DNA of 17,900 nucleotides from SSS58A sp041648155. Lineage in GTDB: Bacteria > Krumholzibacteriota > Krumholzibacteriia > Krumholzibacteriales > Krumholzibacteriaceae. Both the position numbers and the translations under genes were made by a program. The stretch is from the NCBI GenBank assembly GCA_041648155.1, contig JBAZPL010000034.1, forward strand, positions 1 through 17,900. Reading direction: 5' to 3'. The notes under the pieces are model-generated. The model had not been told where the DNA came from, made no database searches, and saw nothing but the letters and a program-made list of their open reading frames with translations. Shown piece after piece: positions 7,600-14,432 of this stretch (its first letter is position 1; each line of letters starts with the position of its first letter).

Positions 7600-9006
7600 C
7601 TATCTGAACATCTCACGCATCGGATCCCACGCGGGGAGCATCTCGGGCTTCGTCGCAAGAAGCGAGAGTACGTCCCCGGGGAGAAAGCTCTTGTTGACGA
7701 TCACGCCGTAGACGTACTGGTCGAACCAGCCGTCGTACATCGTCCAGTAACCCTTGTCGCCGACATCGGTCCCCCACGAGTTCTCGACGCGCCATTTCGT
7801 CGCCTTGCCCCCGAGCGTGTCCGCGCCGACGAAGACCATCGCGTGGTTCGGCGAGCTGTCGAAATAGAGTATCCGCTCCGCCTTCGTGAGATCCATGTTC
7901 ACGCCGAGGAGCGAGCGGTAATCGTACATACCGAGCGCGAAGATGCCGTCCTTCTTGTCGTTCTCGGCGCCCGAGTCGGCGGCGAACCATACCGGCTCGC
8001 CCGAGAAAAGCGCCTTGAGGACGAAGCCCTTGACGTCCTGGATCCTCATGTTGATGAAATCCATGTCGGGGGCGTCCGCCAGGTTCCGGTCATATTTGAG
8101 CCGGTAGTATTTGTTGTATGGCTTCGCGGGGTGATCGTAGATCGCGACGTAATCGGCGAGGTTCACGCCGGCGACCTCCTTGTAGAACGCGAGCGGCGTG
8201 TATTTCGCCTCGTGGACCTTGTCGTCCTTGTCCTCGTAGCGCCAGACGAACTCCTGCGGCGGGAGCCCGAGGTGCAGGACGAGAAGCCGGTAGACGTCCT
8301 TGAGCATCTCGACCTTGCGCGCCTCGAGCGCGGGGCCTTTCGCGCCTTTCGCGGCCATCGCGCGGAGCTCGACCGCGTCTCGCCGCATGAGCCGCGAGAG
8401 GAGCGCGTTCATCATGCCCGTGTTCTTCGTGTTGTTCGTCTCGGGCATGATCGCCTTCGGCACGGCGCCGTACTTGTCGATGAGCACGACGACGAACGAC
8501 CACCAGCCGCCGTCGGGAATCGGGTCCTTCGTGAGCACCTGGAGCTCGCGGTCGTCGAGATCGCGGTCGCGCGTCTCGATCACGGCCTCGAGGAATAGAT
8601 TCGCCTTTTCGAGCTTGTCCCAGAAGAAGAGATAGTTCTGCGAGAACTCGAATTCCGAGAGGTTGTATTTCTTCATGACGGCGGGCCGCATGATATTGAG
8701 CCCGGCAAAGAGCCAGCAGCGGCCGCTGGAGGCCTGGTCGGTGATCCCCTTCGCGTCGACCTTGAAGTTGAATATATCGTCGTGCCGGTTGTAGAGCTCG
8801 CGGTTCAGCGCAAGGCTCTTGAGATCGTTATTGGTGATGGCGTTCATGAGGGCGCGCGTCTGCGCGTCGAGTTTGAACGACGCCTGAAGATCCTTCAGCA
8901 CCTCGGGAGTGAGCGCCGGCCCCTTCTGGGCGAACGCAATCTGCGAGGCGAGCAGTAGGGCGATAAAGAGAATTGCCGGGATGAATGTCGCGCGATGAGC
9001 CTTCAT
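7600..9006 (-). CDS. Secreted C1B cysteine peptidase (PepC / bleomycin hydrolase family)
   Basis: Papain-like peptidase of the aminopeptidase C and bleomycin hydrolase family. From ATG at 9006 it has 468 residues. All catalytic positions are present: Gln91 and Cys97 in TDQASSGRCWLFAGLN, His388 in PNHAMVFVGAD, and Asn409 in WRVENSWGTD. The C-terminus LPAWDPMREMFR corresponds to the arm that reaches into the active site in PepC and sets aminopeptidase specificity. The unusual feature is a clear Sec signal peptide (residues 1-26, ending SQIAFA before QKG), whereas well-known members are cytosolic. The start is supported by AAAGGAG 8 bases upstream. It is the first gene of a set with a LolA-like protein and a membrane protein, and a possible promoter lies just upstream. 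Confidence 0.93.
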   Translation of the reverse strand: MKAHRATFIPAILFIALLLASQIAFAQKGPALTPEVLKDLQASFKLDAQTRALMNAITNNDLKSLALNRELYNRHDDIFNFKVDAKGITDQASSGRCWLFAGLNIMRPAVMKKYNLSEFEFSQNYLFFWDKLEKANLFLEAVIETRDRDLDDRELQVLTKDPIPDGGWWSFVVVLIDKYGAVPKAIMPETNNTKNTGMMNALLSRLMRRDAVELRAMAAKGAKGPALEARKVEMLKDVYRLLVLHLGLPPQEFVWRYEDKDDKVHEAKYTPLAFYKEVAGVNLADYVAIYDHPAKPYNKYYRLKYDRNLADAPDMDFINMRIQDVKGFVLKALFSGEPVWFAADSGAENDKKDGIFALGMYDYRSLLGVNMDLTKAERILYFDSSPNHAMVFVGADTLGGKATKWRVENSWGTDVGDKGYWTMYDGWFDQYVYGVIVNKSFLPGDVLSLLATKPEMLPAWDPMREMFR

Positions 9007-9055
9007 GGAGCGGACTCCTTTCTCGTGTTGTCGATACCGGACATCAGGGAGTATG

Positions 9056-9084
9056 AGAATAACGCATTGCGGGGCGCGATTCAA
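9056..9084 (-). promoter_or_regulatory. Possible promoter of the peptidase-LolA-membrane protein set
   Basis: In the 78-base gap between batE and the peptidase gene the minus strand has TTGAAT (9079-9084) and TATTCT (9056-9061) separated by 17 bases. Each box has several matches to the sigma-70 consensus. A transcript would start near 9049, about 43 bases before the ATG. The match is moderate, so read-through from the bat genes remains possible. Confidence 0.4.
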
Positions 9085-9945
9085 TCAAAAGACGAGCTCC
9101 GCCGCGCCGTCGGGGATCCAGGTACGATCGCCGTTCTCGAGCTCGATTCTCCACCATCCGGGGCGCTTTTCGAGGAGCCTGAACTCGCTTCCCGCATGGA
9201 GCGGCTCCTTGAAGCTCGGCTGGTACGTGTCGGCGTCCCCCATTCGCCCGATCGTCTCCTCGGCCGTGATGACCCCCTCGGGCGTCCGGGCGAGGCTCGC
9301 CGTGTCGACGACGAGAGAGGCGAGGAACATGGCGCTCACGACGGCCGAGACGGCGATCGCGATCTTGAGCCGGCCGGCTTTCAGCAGGAGCCGCGCCGCA
9401 GCCGAGACCCAGAGCACGCCGAACGATATCGCAAAAACGACGAGCTTCATGCGGGACGGAATGTCGTAGTGGATGAAGAAGAGCGTCTTGAGCACCTTCT
9501 CCTTCTGCCGGAGCTCGATCCGGTCCGCGCGGCGGTTGCGGGCGTAGTCGAGGTTTTGCCGGAGATTCCCGTCGTTCCGCATGAAAAGCTCCGCGCGCTT
9601 GTAGTTGAGAATGGCGCGACCCGCGTCGCCGAGGCGGAAATAGGCGTTCCCGACGTTGTAGTAGAGCTTGCCGTTCCGGACGCCCCCGTTCTTCACGATC
9701 GCCTCGTAATGGAGAATCGCCTCCTGGTAATACGCCTTCGCGGCGTCGGGGTCGGTGCGGTCGAGCTCCATCGCCCGGCGGAAGAGCTGCTCGGCCTGGG
9801 TGAGATGGGTCGAGACCTCTTCATCGCTCAACCGCGCAAACGCCGGGAAAGACACCGCAACAGTTGCCGCCAGAATCAACAACGATATGATGATCCGTCG
9901 GCACACTCGCACGTTCATATTGAATGCTATTTCCGCGTATATCAA
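9085..9945 (-). CDS. batE: BatE: TPR and SH3-like membrane protein of the Bat cluster
   Basis: Last gene of the Bat (aerotolerance) cluster. The 286-residue protein has an N-terminal signal segment (about 16-38, ending FPAFA) and TPR-type helices at about 42-140, including YYNVGNAYFRLGDAGRAILNYKRAELF. Two membrane helices follow (about 166-187 and 193-215). The C-terminal SH3-like domain (about 225-286) holds RPGWWRIELENGDRTWIP. This order is diagnostic of BatE. TTG at 9945 is preferred because GAGGAG lies 4 bases upstream; ATG at 9918 gives a neater signal peptide but has no ribosome site. Its start lies 15 bases after the stop of a BrnA-like antitoxin gene. The toxin-antitoxin pair therefore separates it from batD, and its expression may depend on that module. 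Confidence 0.87.
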   Translation of the reverse strand: MIYAEIAFNMNVRVCRRIIISLLILAATVAVSFPAFARLSDEEVSTHLTQAEQLFRRAMELDRTDPDAAKAYYQEAILHYEAIVKNGGVRNGKLYYNVGNAYFRLGDAGRAILNYKRAELFMRNDGNLRQNLDYARNRRADRIELRQKEKVLKTLFFIHYDIPSRMKLVVFAISFGVLWVSAAARLLLKAGRLKIAIAVSAVVSAMFLASLVVDTASLARTPEGVITAEETIGRMGDADTYQPSFKEPLHAGSEFRLLEKRPGWWRIELENGDRTWIPDGAAELVF

Positions 9946-9960
9946 TTTACTCCTCGATCC

Positions 9961-10266
9961 CTATCTCTTTTTCTCCCGGGCTACACTCGCGCCGAAGCTC
10001 TTTCCCAATCGAGCTCCCGGGCTCTTCGCGCCATCATGTTCGTAGCCAATAGCATATAGATCAAGCACTCGCCTGATCATCTTCTGATATTGCGTTTTGT
10101 TTCTTTTAGCCATTCGCTTAAAGAACTCAATGCTCGTCTTGCTCAAGGAAATGGTCACTTTGACGTTATCGTCCTTGAGAATGAGCCGTTCCGGGGGGGG
10201 CAGGAAGTTCTTCACAATCCTGAACTCTCCCATCGGCTCATCGGTGTATTTTATTCGCTTCTTCAT
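9961..10266 (-). CDS. BrnA/CopG-like antitoxin
   Basis: Antitoxin partner of the BrnT-like toxin encoded just upstream; it probably neutralises the toxin and represses the pair's promoter. From ATG at 10266 the protein has 101 residues. The N-terminal part contains FLPPPERLILKDDNVKVTIS, then a ribbon-helix-helix-like segment, SLSKTSIEFFKRMAKRNKTQYQKMIRRVLDLYA (given in part). A basic C-terminal tail of about 25 residues (ending VAREKKR) follows. The start is supported by GGAGGAAAGG upstream, inside the 3' end of the toxin gene, and the two frames overlap by 29 bases. Toxin-first order is normal for the BrnTA family. Base composition is visibly more AT-rich than the surrounding bat genes, which suggests acquisition by transfer. 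Confidence 0.82.
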   Translation of the reverse strand: MKKRIKYTDEPMGEFRIVKNFLPPPERLILKDDNVKVTISLSKTSIEFFKRMAKRNKTQYQKMIRRVLDLYAIGYEHDGAKSPGARLGKSFGASVAREKKR

Positions 10267-10528
10267 ATATTCTCTTTCCTTTCCTCCAAAAACCGGCGCC
10301 GAATATTCGAATTGCATTCCCGCGGTGAGTGAATCTCACCGTTAATATGCCTTCGTCCACACGTCCCATACAGTGGAATCGGTCCTCCGGAATTCCATGC
10401 CTGACATCCTGTATGATGACGGCCCGAGGGTCAAAGAACGCCTGTTGCGCAGATTCGAACGAGACGCCGTGCTTGAACTGATTCGCGATATTCTTCTTCT
10501 TGTCCCATTCAAAGCGGGCATACGTCAT
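10238..10528 (-). CDS. BrnT-like (DUF497) ribonuclease toxin
   Basis: Type II toxin of the RelE-like fold; BrnT family members cleave RNA and arrest growth. The 96-residue protein opens with the family signature FEWDKKKNIANQFKHGVSFE and continues AQQAFFDP, then RFHCMGRVDEGILTVRFTHRGNAIRI. The usual ISAR-type end motif is replaced by FGAGFWRKGKRIYEE, so it belongs to a divergent branch or has altered catalysis. The start is ATG at 10528. TATAAT ends six bases before it, so a transcript from that promoter would have essentially no leader; a GAGG lies only 2 bases from the ATG. It sits 53 bases after the batD stop and overlaps the antitoxin gene. Confidence 0.85.
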   Translation of the reverse strand: MTYARFEWDKKKNIANQFKHGVSFESAQQAFFDPRAVIIQDVRHGIPEDRFHCMGRVDEGILTVRFTHRGNAIRIFGAGFWRKGKRIYEEANKIHR

Positions 10529-10534
10529 ATCCTC

Positions 10535-10562
10535 ATTATACTCATGTATTGCTATTATGCAA
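10535..10562 (-). promoter_or_regulatory. Promoter of the BrnTA module
   Basis: Minus-strand TTGCAT (10557-10562) and a perfect TATAAT (10535-10540) are separated by 16 bases in an AT-rich island. The predicted start of transcription falls at or next to the toxin ATG (10528). The spacer contains most of an inverted repeat, as expected for an autorepressed toxin-antitoxin promoter. Confidence 0.7.
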
Positions 10563-10565
10563 TAC
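10546..10565. repeat. Inverted repeat, probable BrnA operator
   Basis: GTATTGC (10546-10552) and GCAATAC (10559-10565) form a perfect 7-base inverted repeat around a 6-base AT spacer. It overlaps the -35 box and lies in the promoter spacer, the position where a ribbon-helix-helix antitoxin would block RNA polymerase. The regulatory role is inferred from position. Confidence 0.6.
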
Positions 10566-10567
10566 TA

Positions 10568-10583
10568 AAATATGGCAATATTT
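10568..10583. repeat. Second inverted repeat upstream of BrnTA
   Basis: AAATAT (10568-10573) and ATATTT (10578-10583) form a perfect 6-base inverted repeat around GGCA. It overlaps the batD stop codon and lies immediately upstream of the first palindrome. It may be a second operator half or chance in AT-rich sequence. Confidence 0.35.
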
Positions 10584-12456
10584 AAATATGCTTCACATTC
10601 TCGAGAGTTCGCGCCGCCTCCAGCGCGCGTTTGATAAACGCCTCCCGATCCGCCGCCGGCGAATGATCCCCCGCGTAGGCGCCCGCCTCGCAGGAGATCA
10701 TGATCTCGCGCATCGCGCCGATCGCTTCGGCGCTTGCGCCCCTCTCCTCGAGAATCTTCACGACGTCCCCGGTCGTGAGGGTCGAGCCGGCGGTCGAGAA
10801 CTTGTCTCCGAGATAGTCGCGCATCGCGCCGAGCACCTGCTCGCAGAGCGGGGCGCCCGCGACGCCCTGTTTTCTGATGGCATCGAGGCGCTGTCTCAGG
10901 CGCCTGAACGCGCTCCGCGCCGCGCGTCCCTCGGTGTCCGCCTCGCGACGCCGCCTCGCGACCGTCGTCGAAAGGAGCGCGACGTAGGCGGCAAGCGGCA
11001 GGAAAAGCGCCGCAAGCCACGGGGGGCTTGCAAACGCGGAGACGAGCCCGGACTGCTGCGACGCGAGCACCTCCGGGCCCTCGTAGTTGTACGCGATCCC
11101 TTCCTTCCACCCCTCGAGCGGACTTCCCATCGGGCCCGACGAGACTCCCTCCGCGTCGACCGCGGTCACGACCTTCGTCGAATGGACGACGATCGGAATG
11201 GCGCCGGTCGAGACGGTCTCGTAGCGCCCCTTCTTCGTGTCGAAATACGAAAGCGTGATCGGAGAAATTTCCTTCACACTTTCGTTTTTCGCGCGGATCG
11301 TCTGCGTGAAGACCTTCGATTTCCCCGCGACCTTGCCGTCGGCGCGCTCGTCGGGGATCTTGAAGTAGGTCGCAAGCTCCGTCTGAGCGGTGAGCGGCGG
11401 GAGATCGACGTTTCCGAGATAATCGGGCCCCGAGAGCGTGACCTTGAGCGTGATCGGGTCCCCGACGCTCACGTCGAGCGGCGAGGCGCTCGCGGATATA
11501 TTGTATTCGCCGACGAGCCCAGCGAAGGTCGCCGGTTTCCCCTCCTGGGGAAGCTCCTTCACGGCGAGGCTGAGAGTATTCGACGGCACGACGTACTTCT
11601 TCATCGCCCCGCGCCGCGCGCCGAAGAAATTGTCGTTGAAGAAATCGTTCATGAAATCACGGCCGCGCAGGTTCCCGCTCACCGCCGCGCACTGGACGCT
11701 CATCTCGGGGATGCGAAACGTTCCCGCGCGTTTCGAGAAGAGCACCTTCTTGAAGCTGATCGTCGCGTAGTTCCGCCCGTCGATCGTCCCCGTGCCCTTT
11801 TCCGCGATGACCTCCTGCCCGCCGACGGGGATGCGGTAGTAGCGTTTCGCTTGGTCGATCTTGACTTCGGGAGTCTCGATCGCGAAATCGGCGCTCCCCA
11901 GCACCGGCATAGAGAAGGCGAACTCCTCGACGTCGCGGCCGATGTACCACGTCACGGTGAGGATCACGGGCTCGCCGACGTAGCAGCTCGAGCGCGAGAG
12001 GCTCATGCGCAGCTTGAAATCCTGCGTCTCGACCGGCGTGTCGACGCCGACCACGACCGCGTTCGCATTGAAGGTCTGCCCCTTCACCTTGACGGGAACG
12101 ACGGGAATCGTGAGCCGCCCCCTGCGCTTCGGCGTGAGGTTGAACTGCATCACGTAGCGCCTCTGGATCTGGCGGTCCATCTTACCGTTCACAAAACTTA
12201 TCGACTGGCTGCTGCTGTTCTGCCCGCCGAGGAACTGCGCGGAAAAATCGGGCCCGAAGGCCGCGGCGTCGGGCGGGGTCGCGTTGTCCGCCCCGTCGAC
12301 GACAATCTGGTAGACGAAGGTCTCCCCCATGTAGACCGTCTCGGACTCGACGTAGGCCTGGACCGTGATCTCCTGCGCCGCGGCCGCCGTCGCGCCGATC
12401 AGCATGAGAATTATGAGAATGCCGAGCGCCCTCGCGATGTGCAGTCCCTCGCGCAC
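10582..12456 (-). CDS. batD: BatD: oxygen-tolerance membrane protein
   Basis: BatD-family envelope protein with large periplasmic Ig-like regions. From GTG at 12456 it has 624 residues: a signal peptide (about 1-27, ending ATAAAAQ), repeated beta-rich domains (for example VQAYVESETVYMGETFVYQI and LSRSSCYVGEPVILTVTWYI), a membrane helix at about 490-515 (PPWLAALFLPLAAYVALL), and a cytoplasmic helical tail containing RSAFRRLRQRLDAIRK and LTTGDVVKILEERG. The start is chosen from GGAGGG placed 5 bases before it; GTG at 12489, four bases after the batC stop region, is an alternative that lengthens the N-terminus by 11 residues. It follows batC directly. Its stop lies 53 bases before a toxin gene instead of next to batE, the usual neighbour. 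Confidence 0.92.
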   Translation of the reverse strand: MREGLHIARALGILIILMLIGATAAAAQEITVQAYVESETVYMGETFVYQIVVDGADNATPPDAAAFGPDFSAQFLGGQNSSSQSISFVNGKMDRQIQRRYVMQFNLTPKRRGRLTIPVVPVKVKGQTFNANAVVVGVDTPVETQDFKLRMSLSRSSCYVGEPVILTVTWYIGRDVEEFAFSMPVLGSADFAIETPEVKIDQAKRYYRIPVGGQEVIAEKGTGTIDGRNYATISFKKVLFSKRAGTFRIPEMSVQCAAVSGNLRGRDFMNDFFNDNFFGARRGAMKKYVVPSNTLSLAVKELPQEGKPATFAGLVGEYNISASASPLDVSVGDPITLKVTLSGPDYLGNVDLPPLTAQTELATYFKIPDERADGKVAGKSKVFTQTIRAKNESVKEISPITLSYFDTKKGRYETVSTGAIPIVVHSTKVVTAVDAEGVSSGPMGSPLEGWKEGIAYNYEGPEVLASQQSGLVSAFASPPWLAALFLPLAAYVALLSTTVARRRREADTEGRAARSAFRRLRQRLDAIRKQGVAGAPLCEQVLGAMRDYLGDKFSTAGSTLTTGDVVKILEERGASAEAIGAMREIMISCEAGAYAGDHSPAADREAFIKRALEAARTLENVKHI

Positions 12457-12492
12457 CGGAGCCCTCCATCTATCCTCGTTCGCCCGCACCGC

Positions 12493-13347
12493 TCACCAAT
12501 CCTTCTCGACCGGCCGATAGCCGCCGGCGTTCTGGACCTGCTGCTCCTTGCGATCCTCTTTCTCCTGATCGAGAATCTCCCGCGCCGTGGCGTCGCGGGC
12601 AAGCTGTTTCTTCTGCTGATTCTTCGGGGCGCCCTGCTTGTTCTTATCGTCCTGCTTCTTCTGGTCCTTGTTTTCCTCGGCGCCCTGCTGCTGCTGATCC
12701 TGGTTTTGCTGCTGCTCTTGCCCTTGCTGTTGCTCCTGGTCCTTCTGGCCCTGCTGCTGCTGATCCTTCTGGCCTTGCTGGTTCTGTTGATTCTGCTGGT
12801 TCTGCTGCCCACCTTGTTGCTGCTGCTTCTGCTGCTTGTCGAGGAGATCCTTGATCTTGAGGCGCGCAATCTCTAGATTCTCGGCGGCCAATTTGTTCCC
12901 GGGGTCTTTCACGAGCGACGTGCCGTAATGCTTCACGCTCTGCTGCAAGCTCTCGAGCGCCTTCTGGAGGTCGCTGTCCTCCTGACGCTTGCCCTCTTCG
13001 AACGCGCAGTTCCCGAGGTTGTACCAGGCCTTCGACTCGAAGGGAAGGCTCTTCGTCTTCGATGCGGCCTGCTGGAACTGCTCGCGCGCCTTCTCGAGGT
13101 CCCCCTTCTTGAAGAACGCATCCCCTCTGTTGAAGGCGACGATCGCCGACTCGGGCGCCTTCACCGACGCGCGATCGTAGAGCTCGAGCGCCTTCGCGAA
13201 ATCCTTCTTGTCGTACTGCTTGTTGCCTTTCGAGACGAGGCGGCCCGGGGACTGCGCGAATGCGGCGCCCGCCGTCACGGCCGCGCATACACAGAGCGCC
13301 ATACCCGCGCACGCGCACAGCGCAATTATCGAGAGAACTTTTTTCAC
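12493..13347 (-). CDS. batC: BatC: TPR protein with Gln-rich tail
   Basis: Bat-cluster TPR protein, exported by a signal peptide (about residues 1-31, ending AAFAQ). TPR-type helices run from about 36 to 165 (GNKQYDKKDFAKALELYDRA, then AFNRGDAFFKKGDLEKAREQ). Residues about 172-246 are an extreme Gln/Asn/Lys/Asp low-complexity stretch. The C-terminal segment ARDATAREILDQEKEDR and the final EKDW resemble the conserved end of Bat TPR proteins. The GTG start at 13347 overlaps the batB stop (GTGA), with AGGAGG about 12 bases upstream, showing translational coupling. It has 284 residues. It probably acts as a periplasmic scaffold for BatA and BatB. Confidence 0.9.
   Translation of the reverse strand: MKKVLSIIALCACAGMALCVCAAVTAGAAFAQSPGRLVSKGNKQYDKKDFAKALELYDRASVKAPESAIVAFNRGDAFFKKGDLEKAREQFQQAASKTKSLPFESKAWYNLGNCAFEEGKRQEDSDLQKALESLQQSVKHYGTSLVKDPGNKLAAENLEIARLKIKDLLDKQQKQQQQGGQQNQQNQQNQQGQKDQQQQGQKDQEQQQGQEQQQNQDQQQQGAEENKDQKKQDDKNKQGAPKNQQKKQLARDATAREILDQEKEDRKEQQVQNAGGYRPVEKDW
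12610..12834. repeat. Gln-codon-rich low-complexity tract in batC
   Basis: About 225 bases encode mostly Gln with Asn, Lys, Asp, Glu and Gly. On the plus strand the tract appears as runs of ctgctg, ctgttg and cttctg. Short units such as Gln-Gln-Asn and Gly-Gln-Lys-Asp-Gln-Gln-Gln recur imperfectly, so the length could vary between strains by slippage. Confidence 0.8.
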
Positions 13348-14357
13348 CTAGCGCTTCGCCTCCTCTCGCCCACGATCATCTCGGCCGCGAGCAGCGCAAG
13401 CGCCACGCCGAGGAATATCTGAAATTTCTCCTCGTAGAGCGTCATCGTCTTGGCCTCGAGCTCGCGCTTTTCCTCGCTCGCGACGAGCTTGAGATAGACG
13501 TCGCCGAGATCGATCGCGCCCGTTGCAACGTTGAGATACTTCCCGCCCGGGGTCGCATTCGCCATCTTGCGAAGAGTGTTCGCGTCGAGGCGGCTCCAGA
13601 CCTCCTGCCTGTTGTACGTCATGAACACGCGGTTTCCCTGCCCATCGGTGATCGGGATGCGCCGTCCCTGCCCTTCGTCCCCGATCCCGATCGCGATGAT
13701 GCGAATGCCACTTTCCCCCGCCTCCTGCGCAGCCTCGACGGGGAACGAGTCGTGGTCCTCGCCGTCCGTGATGAGAATGATGTCTTTGTACTTCTTCTCC
13801 TGCGTGTCGAAGCCCTCGTCCATCGCCTTGCGCAGCGCGTCACCGATCTTCGTGCCGCCGCGCGAGACGGCATTCACGTCGATGTCGTCGAGAACGAGGT
13901 TGAAGAATCCGTAATCGAGCGTGAGCGGCACTTTCAACGCCGCGTTCCCCGCGAAGACGATGAGCCCGACGCGGTCTCCCTGGAGTCGGTCGACCATATC
14001 CTTGATCGCGAGCTTCGAGCGCTCGAGACGGCTCGGCACGAGATCCTCGGCGAGCATGCTCTTCGAGACGTCGAGGATGACCATAATGTCGCGGCCGCGG
14101 CGCTCGATCGTCTGCGGCTTCGGATTCCACGCCGGACGCGTCGCTGCGAAGGCGATGAAAGCGACGGCGAGCGTCACGAGCACGGCCTTCGACGTGCGCC
14201 CCGTGCCGCTCGAGCTGAGCCCGATGCGTTCGAGGAGGTCTTCCTCGACGAATGCGCGGAGCGCCTGCTTCCTCCGGTACGACGCCCACATGTAGAGAAA
14301 CACGACGACCGGCACGAGCCAGAGGAGATAGAGCATCTTTATGTTGCCGATATGCAT
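13344..14357 (-). CDS. batB: BatB: membrane von Willebrand factor A protein
   Basis: VWA-domain membrane protein of the Bat cluster. The 337-residue protein has two N-terminal hydrophobic helices (about 7-26 and 57-73) and a C-terminal one (about 312-329). The VWA domain from about 88 to 290 carries a complete MIDAS: Asp96-Val-Ser98-Lys-Ser100, Thr169 in GGTKIGDA, and Asp198 in ITDGEDHD. It is therefore expected to bind a divalent cation and a partner. The start is ATG at 14357; no convincing Shine-Dalgarno precedes it. ATG at 14336 is a shorter alternative that still keeps the first helix. It lies 75 bases after batA across a GC-only hairpin and overlaps batC by four bases. Confidence 0.94.
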   Translation of the reverse strand: MHIGNIKMLYLLWLVPVVVFLYMWASYRRKQALRAFVEEDLLERIGLSSSGTGRTSKAVLVTLAVAFIAFAATRPAWNPKPQTIERRGRDIMVILDVSKSMLAEDLVPSRLERSKLAIKDMVDRLQGDRVGLIVFAGNAALKVPLTLDYGFFNLVLDDIDVNAVSRGGTKIGDALRKAMDEGFDTQEKKYKDIILITDGEDHDSFPVEAAQEAGESGIRIIAIGIGDEGQGRRIPITDGQGNRVFMTYNRQEVWSRLDANTLRKMANATPGGKYLNVATGAIDLGDVYLKLVASEEKRELEAKTMTLYEEKFQIFLGVALALLAAEMIVGERRRSAR

Positions 14358-14398
14358 GGCGCCACAGCCTGTTTCGAACCCGGGCCTATTCCCTTCGC

Positions 14399-14432
14399 GG
14401 CCCCTCGCGGGGCCGCGGCCCCGCGGGGCCCC
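14399..14432 (-). other. GC-only hairpin in the batA-batB gap
   Basis: Immediately after the batA stop, 34 bases consist almost entirely of G and C and contain nested perfect palindromes such as GGCCCCGCGGGGCC. The minus-strand RNA can form a stem of about 10 pairs with a small bulge and a palindromic loop. No T-run follows, so a standard rho-independent terminator is unlikely. It may slow 3' decay or reduce read-through into batB. Confidence 0.7.

Noticed and set aside
6087..8598. Overlapping plus-strand open frames opposite the membrane protein, LolA-like and peptidase genes
   Set aside because: GC-rich third positions on the real strand suppress stops on the opposite one. No signal peptide, motif or ribosome site supports them.
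12610..12834. CRISPR-like or satellite array suggested by repeating ctgctg units
   Set aside because: Units are codon-length and irregular, there are no spacers, and the tract lies in frame within batC.
10549..12876. Long open frame of about 775 codons on the plus strand opposite batD and batC, ending in a Leu-rich stretch
   Set aside because: It mirrors the codon pattern of the real minus-strand genes; the Leu run is the complement of the Gln tract. The product is Arg/Asp/His-rich with no family resemblance.
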